From Pteria penguin (taxonomy: Eukaryota; Mollusca; Bivalvia; Pterioida; Pteriidae), in the NCBI GenBank assembly GCA_035048485.1, contig CM068586.1:33730563-33794562 (forward strand): a stretch of 64,000 nucleotides of DNA. Direction: 5' to 3'. Below the pieces are notes generated by a model. That model saw nothing but the letters and a program-made list of their open reading frames with translations. It was not told the DNA's origin and made no database searches. The position numbers and the translations under genes were made by a program. Positions 38,023-50,058 of this stretch are shown in pieces (within the stretch, counting starts at the first letter, position 1; each line of letters opens with the position of its first letter).

Positions 38023-38528
38023 CAGATATGCATATTCCCATTGCAGGTACATGTATAACATGAAACAGTTTAAAGTAACATAACCATGATGATTCTAGAA
38101 TTCATAGAGTATGCAGGGCCTGAGATCTGCAAAGAAAAAATAAAAATAAAAATAATTATAGATGGTACTAAGTAAGATCCAGACCTGCACATAAAGTTTC
38201 AAGCTCTCATTATAAATTTACCCTCAAATTTAACCTCCATGTATGTTGATAAGTAAGGTCGCTTTTGTTAGTTTGACCTGTGTTCTAAAAAGATAAAAAC
38301 ACAGGAGTTTTAATCCAATGGCGAAGGTAGTGTCGGTTAATCAGGACGTTGGTATTGAATTGACCATGTGCATTTCAATACCGTTGTACCAGAGTAATCG
38401 ACAGTAGTATCAATGTTCTGTTTTCTTTCCTTTGATGTATGTATATTTATCTAACTATTTAAATTTACATGACTGTATGATTTTGAAGGAAATTCTTCAA
38501 TTTAATCTAATCTCTGTGGCGATTACAG

Positions 38529-39035
38529 ATGTATGTGTGTATGTATGTATGTATGTATGTATGTGTGTATGTGTGTGTATGTATGTATGTGTGTATGTGT
38601 GTGTGCATGCGTGCGTGCATGTATGTATGTGCATGTGTGTGTCTGTCTGTCTGTCTCTCTGTCTCTCTCTCTGTCTGTCTCTGTCTGTCTGTCTCTCTCT
38701 ATCTGTATGCATGTATGTATGTATGTGTGTATGTATGTATGTATGTATGTATGTATGTATATTTGTATATATGTATGTGTGTATGTATGTATGTGTGTAT
38801 GTATGTATGTATGTATGTGTGTGTGCATGCGTGCGTGCATGTATGTATGTGCATGTGTGTGTCTGTCTGTCTGTCTCTCTGTCTGTCTCTCTGTCTACAT
38901 GTATGTATGTATGTATGTATGTATGTATGTATGTATGTATGTATGTATGTATGTATGTATGTATGTATGTATTGGATGGATGGATGGATGGATGTTTGTT
39001 TGTATGTATGTATATGTATGGATGGGTGGATGCAT
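38529..39035. repeat. Compound microsatellite (TATG)n/(CTGT)n
   Basis: About 500 bp of GTAT, GTGT and CTGT tetranucleotides, with a duplicated block (GTGTGCATGCGTGCGTGCAT at about 38600 and 38820). It ends about 125 bp upstream of the lyase start codon. The long frames on both strands here are artefacts. Confidence 0.92.
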
Positions 39036-39160
39036 GCATGCATGTGTAGCATATCCAATGCAAAGTTTGCTATAATTCCGCATAGTGTCCTAGATTTATA
39101 GTATATTTATAACTGAGAATTGGTTTGCTATGTTTGACTTTTTCGTCCATCACTCCTCTT

Positions 39161-39640
39161 ATGAATTCACAGATAGAAACTTTCTGGTTGGAAGGACTTA
39201 TTCCTGCGACCTTCACACCTATTGATGCCAAAAAGTAAGTATTTTATAGAATTAGCCAGATACAGTGTAGCATTGTAATGAAGACAACACAAATGATCAT
39301 CAAATAAGTACCTTTTGGTCAGTACCCAAGCAACATAGAGTGTGTCATCGGATAAACTTATCAGTATGTCAATAAGATTGGATGATTCATCAGTATTTTG
39401 GTAACCCAGTACCTTGCAGTATATTCCATTGGGTTTTATTTTCTTTTCAGTATGTCATTTTTATGGAATGTGTCATAGGTGAATTTGATCAGTAAGCTCA
39501 ATCACATAGAATGTAGCATCATCAAATTTATCAGTATGCCAACGGCATATAATGCTTTCTTCAAAATAAATGCTAATGCCAATATAGCACGATATGTTAA
39601 TCACTTTTACAGAAATGTTTAATCAGTCCCCCCCCCCTTT

Positions 39641-39675
<35 letters not shown>

Positions 39676-42600
39676 GGATTTGTCATCTTTAAATTGCGAT
39701 AATTGTACAAATACTAGAATTAATGTTTCAAAAAATATTTTGATTTGTATGTCAGTTTGACAAAAAGTGCATCATCACATTTTGATAGCTGTGCGAATGT
39801 CATAGAATATAACATGATGTAATTCTTATCAGTATGTCAGTAACATATAATTCATCGTCATTGATTACTTTCTAATGAAATATTACAATTTATAAGGATG
39901 AAATTGAAATATTCATTATGAATATTTTAATTTCATTCTTATAGATTGTAATATTTCATAGGACATTACTCTAGAGTGATCCTTGCTGGAATTCTGATTT
40001 TATTATATTAGAAAAATAGTCATACATGTTTGATTGAAACTGAATAGTATTTTGAAAACATTAACATGTGTTCTATTACATTATTTATAGTCTAAACGTT
40101 GAAAAATAGAACTAACTGTATAAAATATTTATAGGTCTGTCTCATAACATGAAAAAGCGCCATCGACAAATATTGATGATTTTTTAAAGATTCCTCATAA
40201 TATTCTTTGTCCTGAATGCATGATCACATTCTACTTTATTTGACATTTATTTCAGTGAAGTTGATTTGTCCCAGATAGAGCGTTACTGTGAATTTTTGAT
40301 CAGAAATGGAATGCATGCCATTTACGGTAAGGAATATGTATAATAATTTGCAAAGGGACTAATATATGAATAACGAATCTACAGCTTTATGCTGTATGAA
40401 CAACATTGAAAGATATGCTTTTTGTATACTATGTTTACCTTAATGTTTATAACATACACATTCTATATACTGGCAAATTTTCTTTTGTTCTTTTTATTTT
40501 CATAATGTTGTTATTGTTATCGTTGTTGTTGTTGTTGTTTCTTAATTTTGTTGTTGTTGTTCTTGTTGTTTCATGATAAGAAGTCTTCAGCTGGGAAGTG
40601 TGATATAAAAAGAAACACTCGAAGGTTCCACATGATAAAGGTCAGCCATGTGGCCGAAAATTTGTGGACATCGAGTATTTCTTGTTATTTATTTTTATTC
40701 TATTCATTTATTGTTTAGTTTATGAAAAAACACACGTCATAAAAATACCAAACTATTCTATATATTCCTTAGATAGTTTTGTTTAGACTCACTCTTTTGA
40801 AAGTACAAATATATGACTCAGTATTGTGCCCTCAGTTAATGGCGGAACTGGGGAAGGCTTATCATTAACAAATGAGGAGAGGAAGAATATTCTTGAAAAA
40901 TGGATTGAAGTTTCCAAAGGGAGGTAATTATAGTTATTCCGCTATGTTTTCCCATAACAATTATTCACAATGAAGAAAATGAATGTTATAAAACATGAAA
41001 AGATATTTTGTATATAGTACATTATAGGAAAATTCACTGAAAACATTCATTTTTGATCTTTGATAAAAGTATATGAATTAGAATAATTTGTATTTTTTGA
41101 AAGTTCATGCTTGTGTTTCAGGCTAAAAATTGTGGTCCACATAGGGGCATTAAACCTCCATGACAGCAAGGAGTTGGTAAGGACTGTTTGCATTATAACA
41201 TGTATCTTATTGTTAGAAACAAAATACATAGTGAGACTATGAGTATCAAATCAAGTCAAGTTAATACTTATATTAATCTAGGCCAGTGTTTACCGTTAGC
41301 TCACAATGTAGGTGTTGCTATGAACAAGAGATGATCACCTATTTCTAACATATGACAATATCTTTGGTTTTGTTCATATAAAACTGACACGTGTTTTGAC
41401 AGAGTAAACATGCTGCAGAAGTGGGAGCTGATGCCATAGCAACGCTGCCGGCATTATACTTCAAACCAAAACATACTGGTAATGGCTTTCAGAGATCGTA
41501 TTCTTATTCTTATTAATTCAATATTATATTATATTATATTATATTATATTATATTATATTATATTATATTATATTATATTATATTATATTATATTATATT
41601 ATATTATACTAGAGTAAACATGCTGCGAAAGTGTATACTATTTTACAGTTATACCTACTATAATACAATAGTATAATATCATATTCATAATACTATATAC
41701 GACCTGCAGGGAAAACTCATTGTTAAAATACTATATTTTTCATTCGTACTATAATAATAAGATTTATTATCTTATTGTAAGTGGATTACTTCATAACAAA
41801 CTTACTATCACTAATAGATTGTATTAATGTTAAATTAACAGTAAAAGACAATGTCTATATTATATGTCATGCTTTTTAAAGATTTAATGCAGGGGCAACT
41901 TAGAGTGGTCTCCCCTTCTGCTTTCGCTTCAAGTTTATCATAATACAGTGTAAAATTAGTCATAAGTCATATCCTTTTGCTTATTCGCATCAAATCGATT
42001 CTGGATCCACCTCTGTACCATTGTGTTCTTGATATAGCTTCCTTAGTGACATACTGCAAGGCTATAGCAGATGCAGCCCCCAACTTGCCATTCTATTACT
42101 ATCACATTCCGGCTATGACGGGAGTAGACAGTAAGTATCATTTATATGCATATACCGGGAAGACAGGTGATACATAATGTGATCTGCGGGACTACCCCGA
42201 TGCCTCGAAAAATAATGAAAAAGAATTGTTAAATATCATGGGTATGACGAGAATAGATAGTATGTATCATCTATATGCACTGAGTATGACGGCAGTAGAC
42301 AGTATGTATCATCTATATACACCGGGTATGGGGGGGGAGGGGGGGTAGACAGTATGTATCATCTATGTACACCGGGTATGACGGGAGTAGACAGTATGTA
42401 GCATCTATATACACCGCGTGTGACGGGAGAAGACAGTATGTATTATCTATATACACCGGGTATGACGGGAGTAAACAGTATGTATCATCTATGTACACCG
42501 GGTATGACGGGAGTAGATAGTATGTATCATCTATGTACACCCGGTATGACGGGAGTAGACAGTATGTATCATCTATATACACCGAGTGTGACGGGAGAAG

Positions 42601-45600
42601 ACAGTATGTGTCATATATATACACCGAGTATGACGGGAGAAGACAGTATGCATCATCTATATACACCGAGTATGACGGGAGAAGACAGTATGCATCATCT
42701 ATATACACCGAGTATGACGGGAGTAGACAGTATGTATCATCTATGTACACCCGGTATGACGGGAGTAGACAGTATGTATCATCTATATACACCGAGTGTG
42801 ACGGGAGAAGACAGTATGTGTCATATATATACACCGAGTATGACGGGAGAAGACAGTATGCATCATCTATATACACCGAGTATGACGGGAGAAGACAGTA
42901 TGCATCATCTATGTACACCCGGTATGACGGGAGTAGACAGTATGTATCATCTATATACACCGAGTGTGACGGGAGAAGACAGTATGTGTCATATATATAC
43001 ACCGAGTATGACGGGAGAAGACAGTATGTATCATCTATATACACCGGGTATGACGGGAGAAGACAGTATGTATCATCTATGTACACCGGGTATGACGGGA
43101 GTAGACAGTATGTAGCATCTATATACACCGGGTATGACGGGAGAAGACAGTATGTATCATCTATGTACACCGGGTATGACGGGAGTAGACAGTATGTAGC
43201 ATCTATATACACCGGGTATGACGGGAGAAGACAGTATGTATCATCTATATACACCGCGTGTGACGGGAGAAGACAGTATGTATCATCTATATACACCGGG
43301 TATGACGAGAGTAAACAGTATGTATCATCTATATACACCGGGTATGACGGGAGAAGACAGTATGTATCATCTATATACACCGGGTATGACGGGAGTAGAC
43401 AGTATGTATCATCTATATACACCGGGTATGACGGGAGAAGACAGTATGTGTCATATATATACACCGAGTATGACGGGAGATGACAGTATGCATCATCTAT
43501 ATACACCGGGTATGACGGGAGATGACAATATGTATCATCTATATACACCGGGTATGACGGGAGAAGACAGTATGTGTCATATATATACACCGGGTATGAC
43601 GGGAGTAGACAGTATGTGTCATCTATATACACCGGGTATGACGGGAGAAGACAGTATGTAGCATCTATATACACTGGGTATGACGGGAGTAGACAGAATG
43701 TAGCATCTATATATACCGGGTATGACGGGAGAAAACAGTATGTAGCATCTATATACACCGGGTATGACGGAAGTAGACAGAATGTAGCATCTATATATAC
43801 CGGGTATGACGGGAGAAGACAGTATGTATTATCTATATACACCGGGTATGTATGTATGTATGTATGTATGTATCGTAAAAAGTAGACTACGTACGTACGT
43901 GTGTATGTATGTATGTATGTATGTATGTATGTATGTATCGTAAAAAGTAGAGTGGAATGCAATTAGCAGTGTTGTAAGTACGTTTGTAAGGATTAAATAG
44001 ATCATTATGGGATCATTCTGTAAAAGTCAAATTCCACCAAATACATTGAGAGGGGATCTGACCGGTATCTCTGGAGATTACTAATTAGACTGACCTTCAG
44101 GAACAGACTCCAAGATTTTTTTTCAGAATTCACTAATGGAGGATGAATAGATATATTTGCATCCATAGCTCCATCGATTATTTCAAAAGTTTATCTTACT
44201 TTGACAAAAGGTATCGTAATGATGTGGATACATACAATAATTTTATTTTCAGGACATTCGGATATAGTAACTCACCCCATGATAAAAAGTCTTTGTTTTA
44301 CATTTTAAGTAAACATGGAAGATTTTGTACAACAAGGTAAAACCGTGATTCCAAGTTTGGTTGGCGTGAAATTCTCCTCGAATGACCTTGTGGATATGAT
44401 CGGTGTGCGGTATGCTGGGAAATTCAACATCCTTTACGGTTGTGACAATGTATGACACTGTCTTTGATATGTATAAAGTTAATGTTAAGCATATTCTAAT
44501 AAGAACGATAACCTTTTTAATACTGTTGTTAAAATTTTCTTTAGAAATCTGGCGAGAAAGACGTTGAGCTTGCTTGCATTAAGAGTTTATCATGTATAAA
44601 ATTAATGTCATCGTGTGAAACCCACGGGGCAAGTCGTGTCTGTGAGGTCCTATCTACTCCATGGGTTTTACACGGTGAATACATATTAGTGCAAGAAAAT
44701 CATATTTTGATATACAAATGTTAATTATACTCCATGTTCTAAGCAAATTTATTAAACATATAAACCTTTTCATATATAGTACAGAGGCATACCTAGAATA
44801 ATTTACCGTTTAGCGTTTGAATGTTGTTTTCCCTCCTTACTGGAATAAATTATGTATGTATGTATGTATGTATGTGTGTATGTGTGTATGTATGTGTGTA
44901 TGTGTGTATGTATGTATGTATGTATGTATTATTTGATAGCAGCAGATTTCTGGATGCAGAACTCTGTCTGACAACAGTGAATTGCAACATAATTGAATCG
45001 GTTAGGGAGCAACCATTTGATTTTTATGAGGGGGAAGCAGGAAGACTTTGCAAAAAAAAAGTCTGGCTCACATTTTGGGGAAAAAAAATAATCCGACCCG
45101 AAGGGTCGGTCAAAAAAAATGACAATAAATAAAGAAAAAAATAATCCGGCTCTGAAATTGGGCAAAAACAATATTCAGGCCAGTGAAAGTCTTCCTCCCC
45201 CCCCCCCCCCATAAAAATCAAATGATTGCTCCCGTAAGATATTGTATTTTCTGGTTTAATTTTCAGCAACTTATTGGTGGTATAACAATGGGTGCTCACG
45301 GTGCCATAGGGTCCCTGTATAACTTCATGCCTGCTGTCTTCCATAGAATGCTTAAGAACATCCAAAATAACGATATGGAAAATGCGCGAAAAGAACAACT
45401 CAAAGCACAACAACTCTGTCGTCTTGTTATAAAACACGGTATGGCATAACAACATTAATAACGTGTTAAGTTTTCAAAGAATTTTCCTTTTGTCATTTTC
45501 ATTAAAATGTATCACACTTTCTTAAAAGACTTTACATATGTAATACACGGTAGAAGATTTCATTCTTTACTTTCTGGTATTATACACGTACAAACATATC

Positions 45601-46410
45601 TTTGTGTTGCGCCGTCTGTCCGTCTGTTAGCGTGGCGATATCAGTGTCATTATATAATGTAACGATTTATAGCAGAATCTTTTTTCCTTACAAACTTACA
45701 GATTAGAGGAAAAAACTGAGAGGGTAGCGTAATTGCATTAAATATCCATCTTGAAATAATTATCAAATGTAGAAGTACTACATATACTCTTTTACTTGAG
45801 TTATGACTTTTGCAATTTTTTTTTTCTTAGAAATCAATTTCTCACACGTATTTAATTAAGTATCATTTAGAAATGTGCAACATGTATTTCGATTTAAATA
45901 AATGGCTAACGAGGATTGTTCAGTATCAGACAGAAAAAGGGTATTCGTAAATAAATTCTTACTTTTGAGACCGCCCTGACGTAGTATACGTATGTTTTTT
46001 GGGGGGTTTTTTCTTTCTTTTTTTTTTTTTTTTTTTGTTTATGCAGTCTTTCTCAGGGGTGATCCCAAAGTTATTATAATAAGAGTCTGTATGGTGCACG
46101 TCAGATATGGCTAGCTAATGCATCATTACCAGATACCCACGCTGGGTTGCGCATCGCTTTTCTCTCCTACCTGTTGGGTATCCGACGATGTTAATGCATG
46201 TACCAATTTTAAAACTTTCTATAAATATTTACAGCAAACGAGCTAGGAGGTACCGTATCGGCCATGAAGAGCATCATGCCCTTGTTGGGGCTCAATATGG
46301 GGCCTCCTCGAGAACCAATGAGGGATTTCACTGAAGAGGAAAGAAAACGATTCCTGGAAGAATTAGAGGATATAGGATTTAGAGAATGGGACGTTGCTAT
46401 ATTGAAATAA
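39161..46410 (+). CDS. NPL: N-acetylneuraminate lyase (sialic acid aldolase), complete, 9 coding exons
   Basis: Cleaves N-acetylneuraminate to N-acetylmannosamine and pyruvate; class I aldolase of the DapA/NanA TIM-barrel family, normally cytosolic. Coding exons: 39161-39234, 40256-40326, 40836-40923, 41122-41176, 41403-41478, 42038-42130, 44310-44449, 45267-45438, 46235-46410. Phases agree; 945 nt give 314 aa (human about 320). Landmarks: GLIPATFTP near the N-terminus, GGTGEGLSL (residues 51-59) for the pyruvate-carboxylate loop, [11 protein letters not shown] with catalytic Tyr143, GVKFS with Schiff-base Lys173, [12 protein letters not shown], and NMGPPREPM near the C-terminus. The ATG at 39161 is in frame with exon 1 and gives an N-terminus of normal length. 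The exon 6 acceptor at 42037 was preferred over one at 42045 because it restores the family spacing between KP and AAP. Intron 6 holds a 42-bp array copied from its donor junction. AATAAA at 46406-46411 overlaps the stop codon. Confidence 0.95.
39641..39673. repeat. (AC)n microsatellite
   Basis: About 16 AC units after a C-run, in lyase intron 1. Confidence 0.9.
39876..39958. repeat. 83-bp AT-rich palindrome in lyase intron 1
   Basis: Near-perfect inverted repeat with arms TGAAATATTACAATTTATAA / TTATAGATTGTAATATTTCA around ATTCATTATGAAT. Confidence 0.75.
41517..41607. repeat. (TTATA)n microsatellite
   Basis: Pentanucleotide repeat in lyase intron 5, followed by AGAGTAAACATGCTGC, a short near-copy of the start of exon 5 (AGAGTAAACATGCTGC at 41401). 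Confidence 0.9.
42110..43850 (+). repeat. 42-bp tandem array of the N-acetylneuraminate lyase exon 6/intron 6 donor junction (~38 copies)
   Basis: Exon 6 ends TATGACGGGAGTAGACA and the intron starts GTAAGTATCATTTATAT. The array unit is the same segment: GGGTATGACGGGAGWAGACA|GTATGTATCATCTATATACACC. The exon part differs by one base from the real exon tail, and the copied donor is GTATGT instead of GTAAGT. About 38 units run from 42240 to 43850. Because 42 bp is 14 codons, both strands stay open for hundreds of codons (for example a 549-codon frame on the minus strand), which is an artefact. The plus frame echoes the exon's PAMTGVD as [12 protein letters not shown]. Confidence 0.92.
43848..43940. 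repeat. (GTAT)n microsatellite, duplicated block
   Basis: Two GTAT runs, each followed by CGTAAAAAGTAGA, at the end of the lyase 42-bp array. Confidence 0.85.
44851..44930. repeat. (TATG)n microsatellite
   Basis: TATG/TGTG tetranucleotides in lyase intron 7. Confidence 0.9.
45005..45233. mobile_element. Fold-back element just upstream of lyase exon 8
   Basis: Inverted ends GGGAGCAACCATTTGATTTT and its complement; about 229 bp. It ends 33 nt before the exon 8 start, so it abuts the 3' splice region. Confidence 0.7.
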
Positions 46411-46411
46411 A
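46406..46411 (+). promoter_or_regulatory. Possible poly(A) signal overlapping the lyase stop codon
   Basis: AAATAA with the next A gives AATAAA; the TAA stop of the lyase (46408-46410) lies inside it. No other AATAAA was noticed close downstream on this strand. Confidence 0.4.
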
Positions 46412-47959
46412 CATGGTTGTAAATAGTAACTGCCGAATCAAAAGATTTCAGTTTCATTTAAATAAGTTGTCATTTTAGAGAAATTGTTCTATTGATTTCA
46501 GAATACCTTGGTTATACATGTATTATATTAGTTTACGGAAAGAGAAAATAGGTACGACCAGTATTTAGTAGTAGGCAAAACCAGTGTACCAAGCGAATGC
46601 ATCTACTTTCCAAGGCATTTGCAGACTTTTCACACTTCGAACCCATCATATTTGGTGCTATGTATCATCACGCAGGTGTAACTAAGCACTTTGCTTTACT
46701 CAGCCTCCTGCAATGTCAAAGTTTCAAACTTTTATACGGTAACCATAAAACCTCGTTAATTAATTGCTTCATATCACAAGAAAAGTGATAGGCCTTTAAC
46801 TCACCTGATAGTTTTCAAGAAGGTACAAATGCTTAATTGTTAGCGGATGACGGTCGAACTACACCAGCTTATAATAATATTTAAGTTACATACACAACAA
46901 AACCAGCAAGTTCTCCAAAGCTTTGTGGCAAAAATTGATTCCTCTTCAACATTCAACAGAACTTTAACCTTTATATCAATTATACATACTTGTTAAATGT
47001 TCACTATTCCAAAGTGATAGTCAGCATTTAGCCGATACCTTGTACTCATTTTTTCACATGTCACTGCCTACATGTATGTGCATTAGGTAGATATACAATA
47101 AAGTGTTGACCAAATCCGTAGAGCCAGTCTACTTGTCTATGGTTCTTGAACACCGAGATATTGGAATTATTTCGGGTACCTCGTGTATAAAAAAAAGACC
47201 AAATTGGTGCTGACCAGGAAGTTTTACTCGTTTTTTTTTTCAAACAAACAATGGTCAAGTCTGATTTTTCCCTTTGTACTGTATCTTTTGTAAAATTCAT
47301 CATATGAAATCAAACTAAGTTATTTGTCCCCATATCTAACCCATTGAATTTTACACCAATGTTCTATTTTTTAACCTTATCAATAGACCTTGATGATTGT
47401 CTACTCATGTCACACCTTAGGCTCAGTACTAATACATGTAGTAGTTCACTCAGATTATCTTACTTAAGCTATTTTACCAAGAATCTCACAAACCTCTTTT
47501 TTCGCTGTTCAACAATGAACTAATAAATAATGTTCAAACCCACAAACTGAGACTCACCAAGGTTTATCTTACTCGTTTTTATAATAAATGTGCCATTAAG
47601 GAGAATTGGCCCCATCCAGTGTGTGCTAGTATATACTACATATGCTAATATAAATGGAGTCACAGGTAACAATAATAAACTCATCATGAGTAGCAAATCA
47701 CAAATGTCTGTTTTACACTTCCAATTCACTGTGAAAAAAAGTTGGTAAATTATCTTAAAATGCAGGAGTATCTCCCTCATGCGCAGCTCTGTCCTTAGAT
47801 TTATTCTTTGGCTTTTGCTTTCAGGTCAGATTGATAATAAGTTAGCTCTTTATAGATTTACGCTTTCGAATTCCACAGTTTCAGACTTGAGCATCACTGA
47901 AAAAACATTAGTTGTTAAAATGCACATATGGTACACTAAATTGATACTCGTACCTATGT

Positions 47960-48345
47960 TCTGATATACATTTCAAGTGTGTGCCAAAAATGTGTCTGCC
48001 AAAAATGTGTGTGCCAAAAATACATGAGCTAAAAGAAGTACATATACATATTGTAGTGCTCTGCTAGGAAAACAGAAAGGGCATTTCATCAGTGTGTGCC
48101 AAAAATGCATGAGCTAAAAAAGTATGTTTACATACTGTAGTGCTCTGCTGGTAAGAAAGACAGGGCATTTCATCAGTGTTTGCCAAAAACGCATGAGCTA
48201 AAAGAAGTACATATACATATTGTAGTGCTCTGCTGGTAAGACAAACAGGGCATTTCATCAGTGTGTGCCAAAAACCCATGAGCTAAAAGAAGTACATTTA
48301 CATATTGTAGTGCTCTGCTGGTAAGACAGACAGGGCATTTCCTAT
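47960..48345. repeat. 85-bp minisatellite, about 4 units
   Basis: Unit spacing is 84-85 bp, judged from GGGCATTTC at about 48080, 48164, 48249 and 48334. It contains GTGTGCCAAAAATGCATGAG, TAGTGCTCTGCTGGTAAGA and GGGCATTTCATCAGTGT. Intergenic between the lyase and the galactosyltransferase. Confidence 0.8.
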
Positions 48346-48785
48346 AGATTTCCCATTATATAATAAATAGTAATATAACAAGCTACTTATATCTATAGAT
48401 AATATTTATTCATTTTAATACTGTAAATGTCTACAAAGTAAAAACTATGAAATTTACCCTGAAAATTGCATTTAACATGGAATAAGTTAGTGCAAATACA
48501 TATGAATTCATGATTGTAATATGAAAGTTTGACTTCTAAGTAGCTATGCTGCATCTTGTATTTCATGGACATGACCTAGAGTTACTGTGCATTAACCTGT
48601 TTTCTTGTCATTGAAAATTTGTTTTACTATTCAGTTAAAGGTATTTCTTACTTACATCGCTGCGACAAAATACTTTAAAATGCTTAAAGTTATGACCAGA
48701 AAAGGAATAGGACAGGAAATTCCTTATTAAACAGTGTAACTGATATAAAATCCAACTATGAAGGTCTAAATACAAAAAGAGACTA

Positions 48786-48962
48786 CAGACCCTTTCACTA
48801 TTACTGCTGGATTGACATTTTGGTTGGCAAATGATATTGCTTCTCATAAAATTTTTGACGTTATAATAAAAAAAATTGATTGTCTCCAACGTCATTTTGT
48901 GAGAACAGTTATCATTTTGCCAACAAAAATGTTAGTCCTGCAGTAACAGCAAAAGGATCTAT
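48786..48962. mobile_element. Fold-back MITE (TATAGAC ends), copy 2
   Basis: Inverted arms ACATTTTGGTTGGCAAATGA / ATTTTGCCAACAAAAATGTT. Intergenic. Confidence 0.7.
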
Positions 48963-49959
48963 ATATTTAGGTATGACAAAATGAGTCGGAATCAACTGTG
49001 TGTGATATGACTTGTATATCTATTAAATATTTTTTTTTTTTATTTTCAGTGACAAGAAGTGAGGTTAACACACAATAGTAACAAAGTGACATTCATCTTC
49101 AAGTTTTCGAAAAAATAAATAAATAAATGCATATTTGTGGAATTAAGTACAAAGTACAATCACAAAAACATTAATAGAGGTATAAATATTTTAAATAAAG
49201 AAGAGCATGTAAATAACATGTAAAATAATATCAACATCAATATGTAAACTGCATTAGCAAGAGTTTTGAAATGTCTATATATATATATATAAAATACAGC
49301 TTGAGGACATTGATCATGAGCAATAATAGAAATATACATAAAAGATATACATTTTCAAAATAGGGAGGAAATATTGAACAAATATCAAGGATTATAATTT
49401 ATATGTATAAAGAGAACAATTATAAGGCTTCTGATATGCTTCAAATCAAAAGTGCATGTGTGCATAAATCAAGTTAGAATATTACGTAAGAACAAAATCT
49501 ACATTGCATAATACATTTTAATGTCATGGTAACCACTTTGTAGTAAGTACATTCCTCAGTTGATAATAATAATTATTTTGACAGAGTGACCTTTAATCAA
49601 GTCATGAACAAAAATCCTGAATCACATAATTTGATTAATTATTGAAAAGGTAAAGTAATGATTTATACACCAATTCAGTAATCAGTTCACTGAGATTTCA
49701 AACTTGAACTTTGGTCATGCTAAACCCTAAGGATATAATAAAAACATACCTAAATATTACTTTATTCAATGCATTGATTGTCAAAGTTATGTCCTGTTGA
49801 AGATTTCTGCACCAAAGTCCATTGTCACCTTAACCCTAATTTGACCTTGGATCAAGATCATCATACAATCTTGGATAATGGGGGAAAAAACATACTGAAA
49901 CAAAATCAGATTCATTTCATGAGGGTGTTACTCTTTAAGGAATGAAGTAATTTTTTTCA

Positions 49960-50058
49960 TTGGATGGAGGTATAACACAAAAAAAAGGACAGAAAACTGC
50001 ATCATTACATGTAGCACATGTTTTCCGTCCTTTTTTTTTCGTGGTATACCTCCATCAA
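49960..50058. mobile_element. Short fold-back element
   Basis: Arms TGGATGGAGGTATAACAC and AAAAGGACAGAAAAC inverted at the other end. A relative of one arm is near 62815-62855. Confidence 0.65.

Noticed and set aside
38432..39101. Long Cys/Tyr/Val-rich and His/Thr-rich open frames
   Set aside because: Translations of GTAT/CTGT microsatellite in several frames on both strands.
42046..42130. Lyase exon 6 starting at 42046 (acceptor CCTTAG)
   Set aside because: Would lose three residues relative to the family's spacing; the acceptor at 42037 restores it, though alternative use cannot be excluded.
42313..43962. 549-codon open frame on the minus strand and 231-316-codon frames on the plus strand
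   Set aside because: They are produced by the 42-bp repeat (a multiple of three with no stops); no start context or gene structure, and they overlap a lyase intron.
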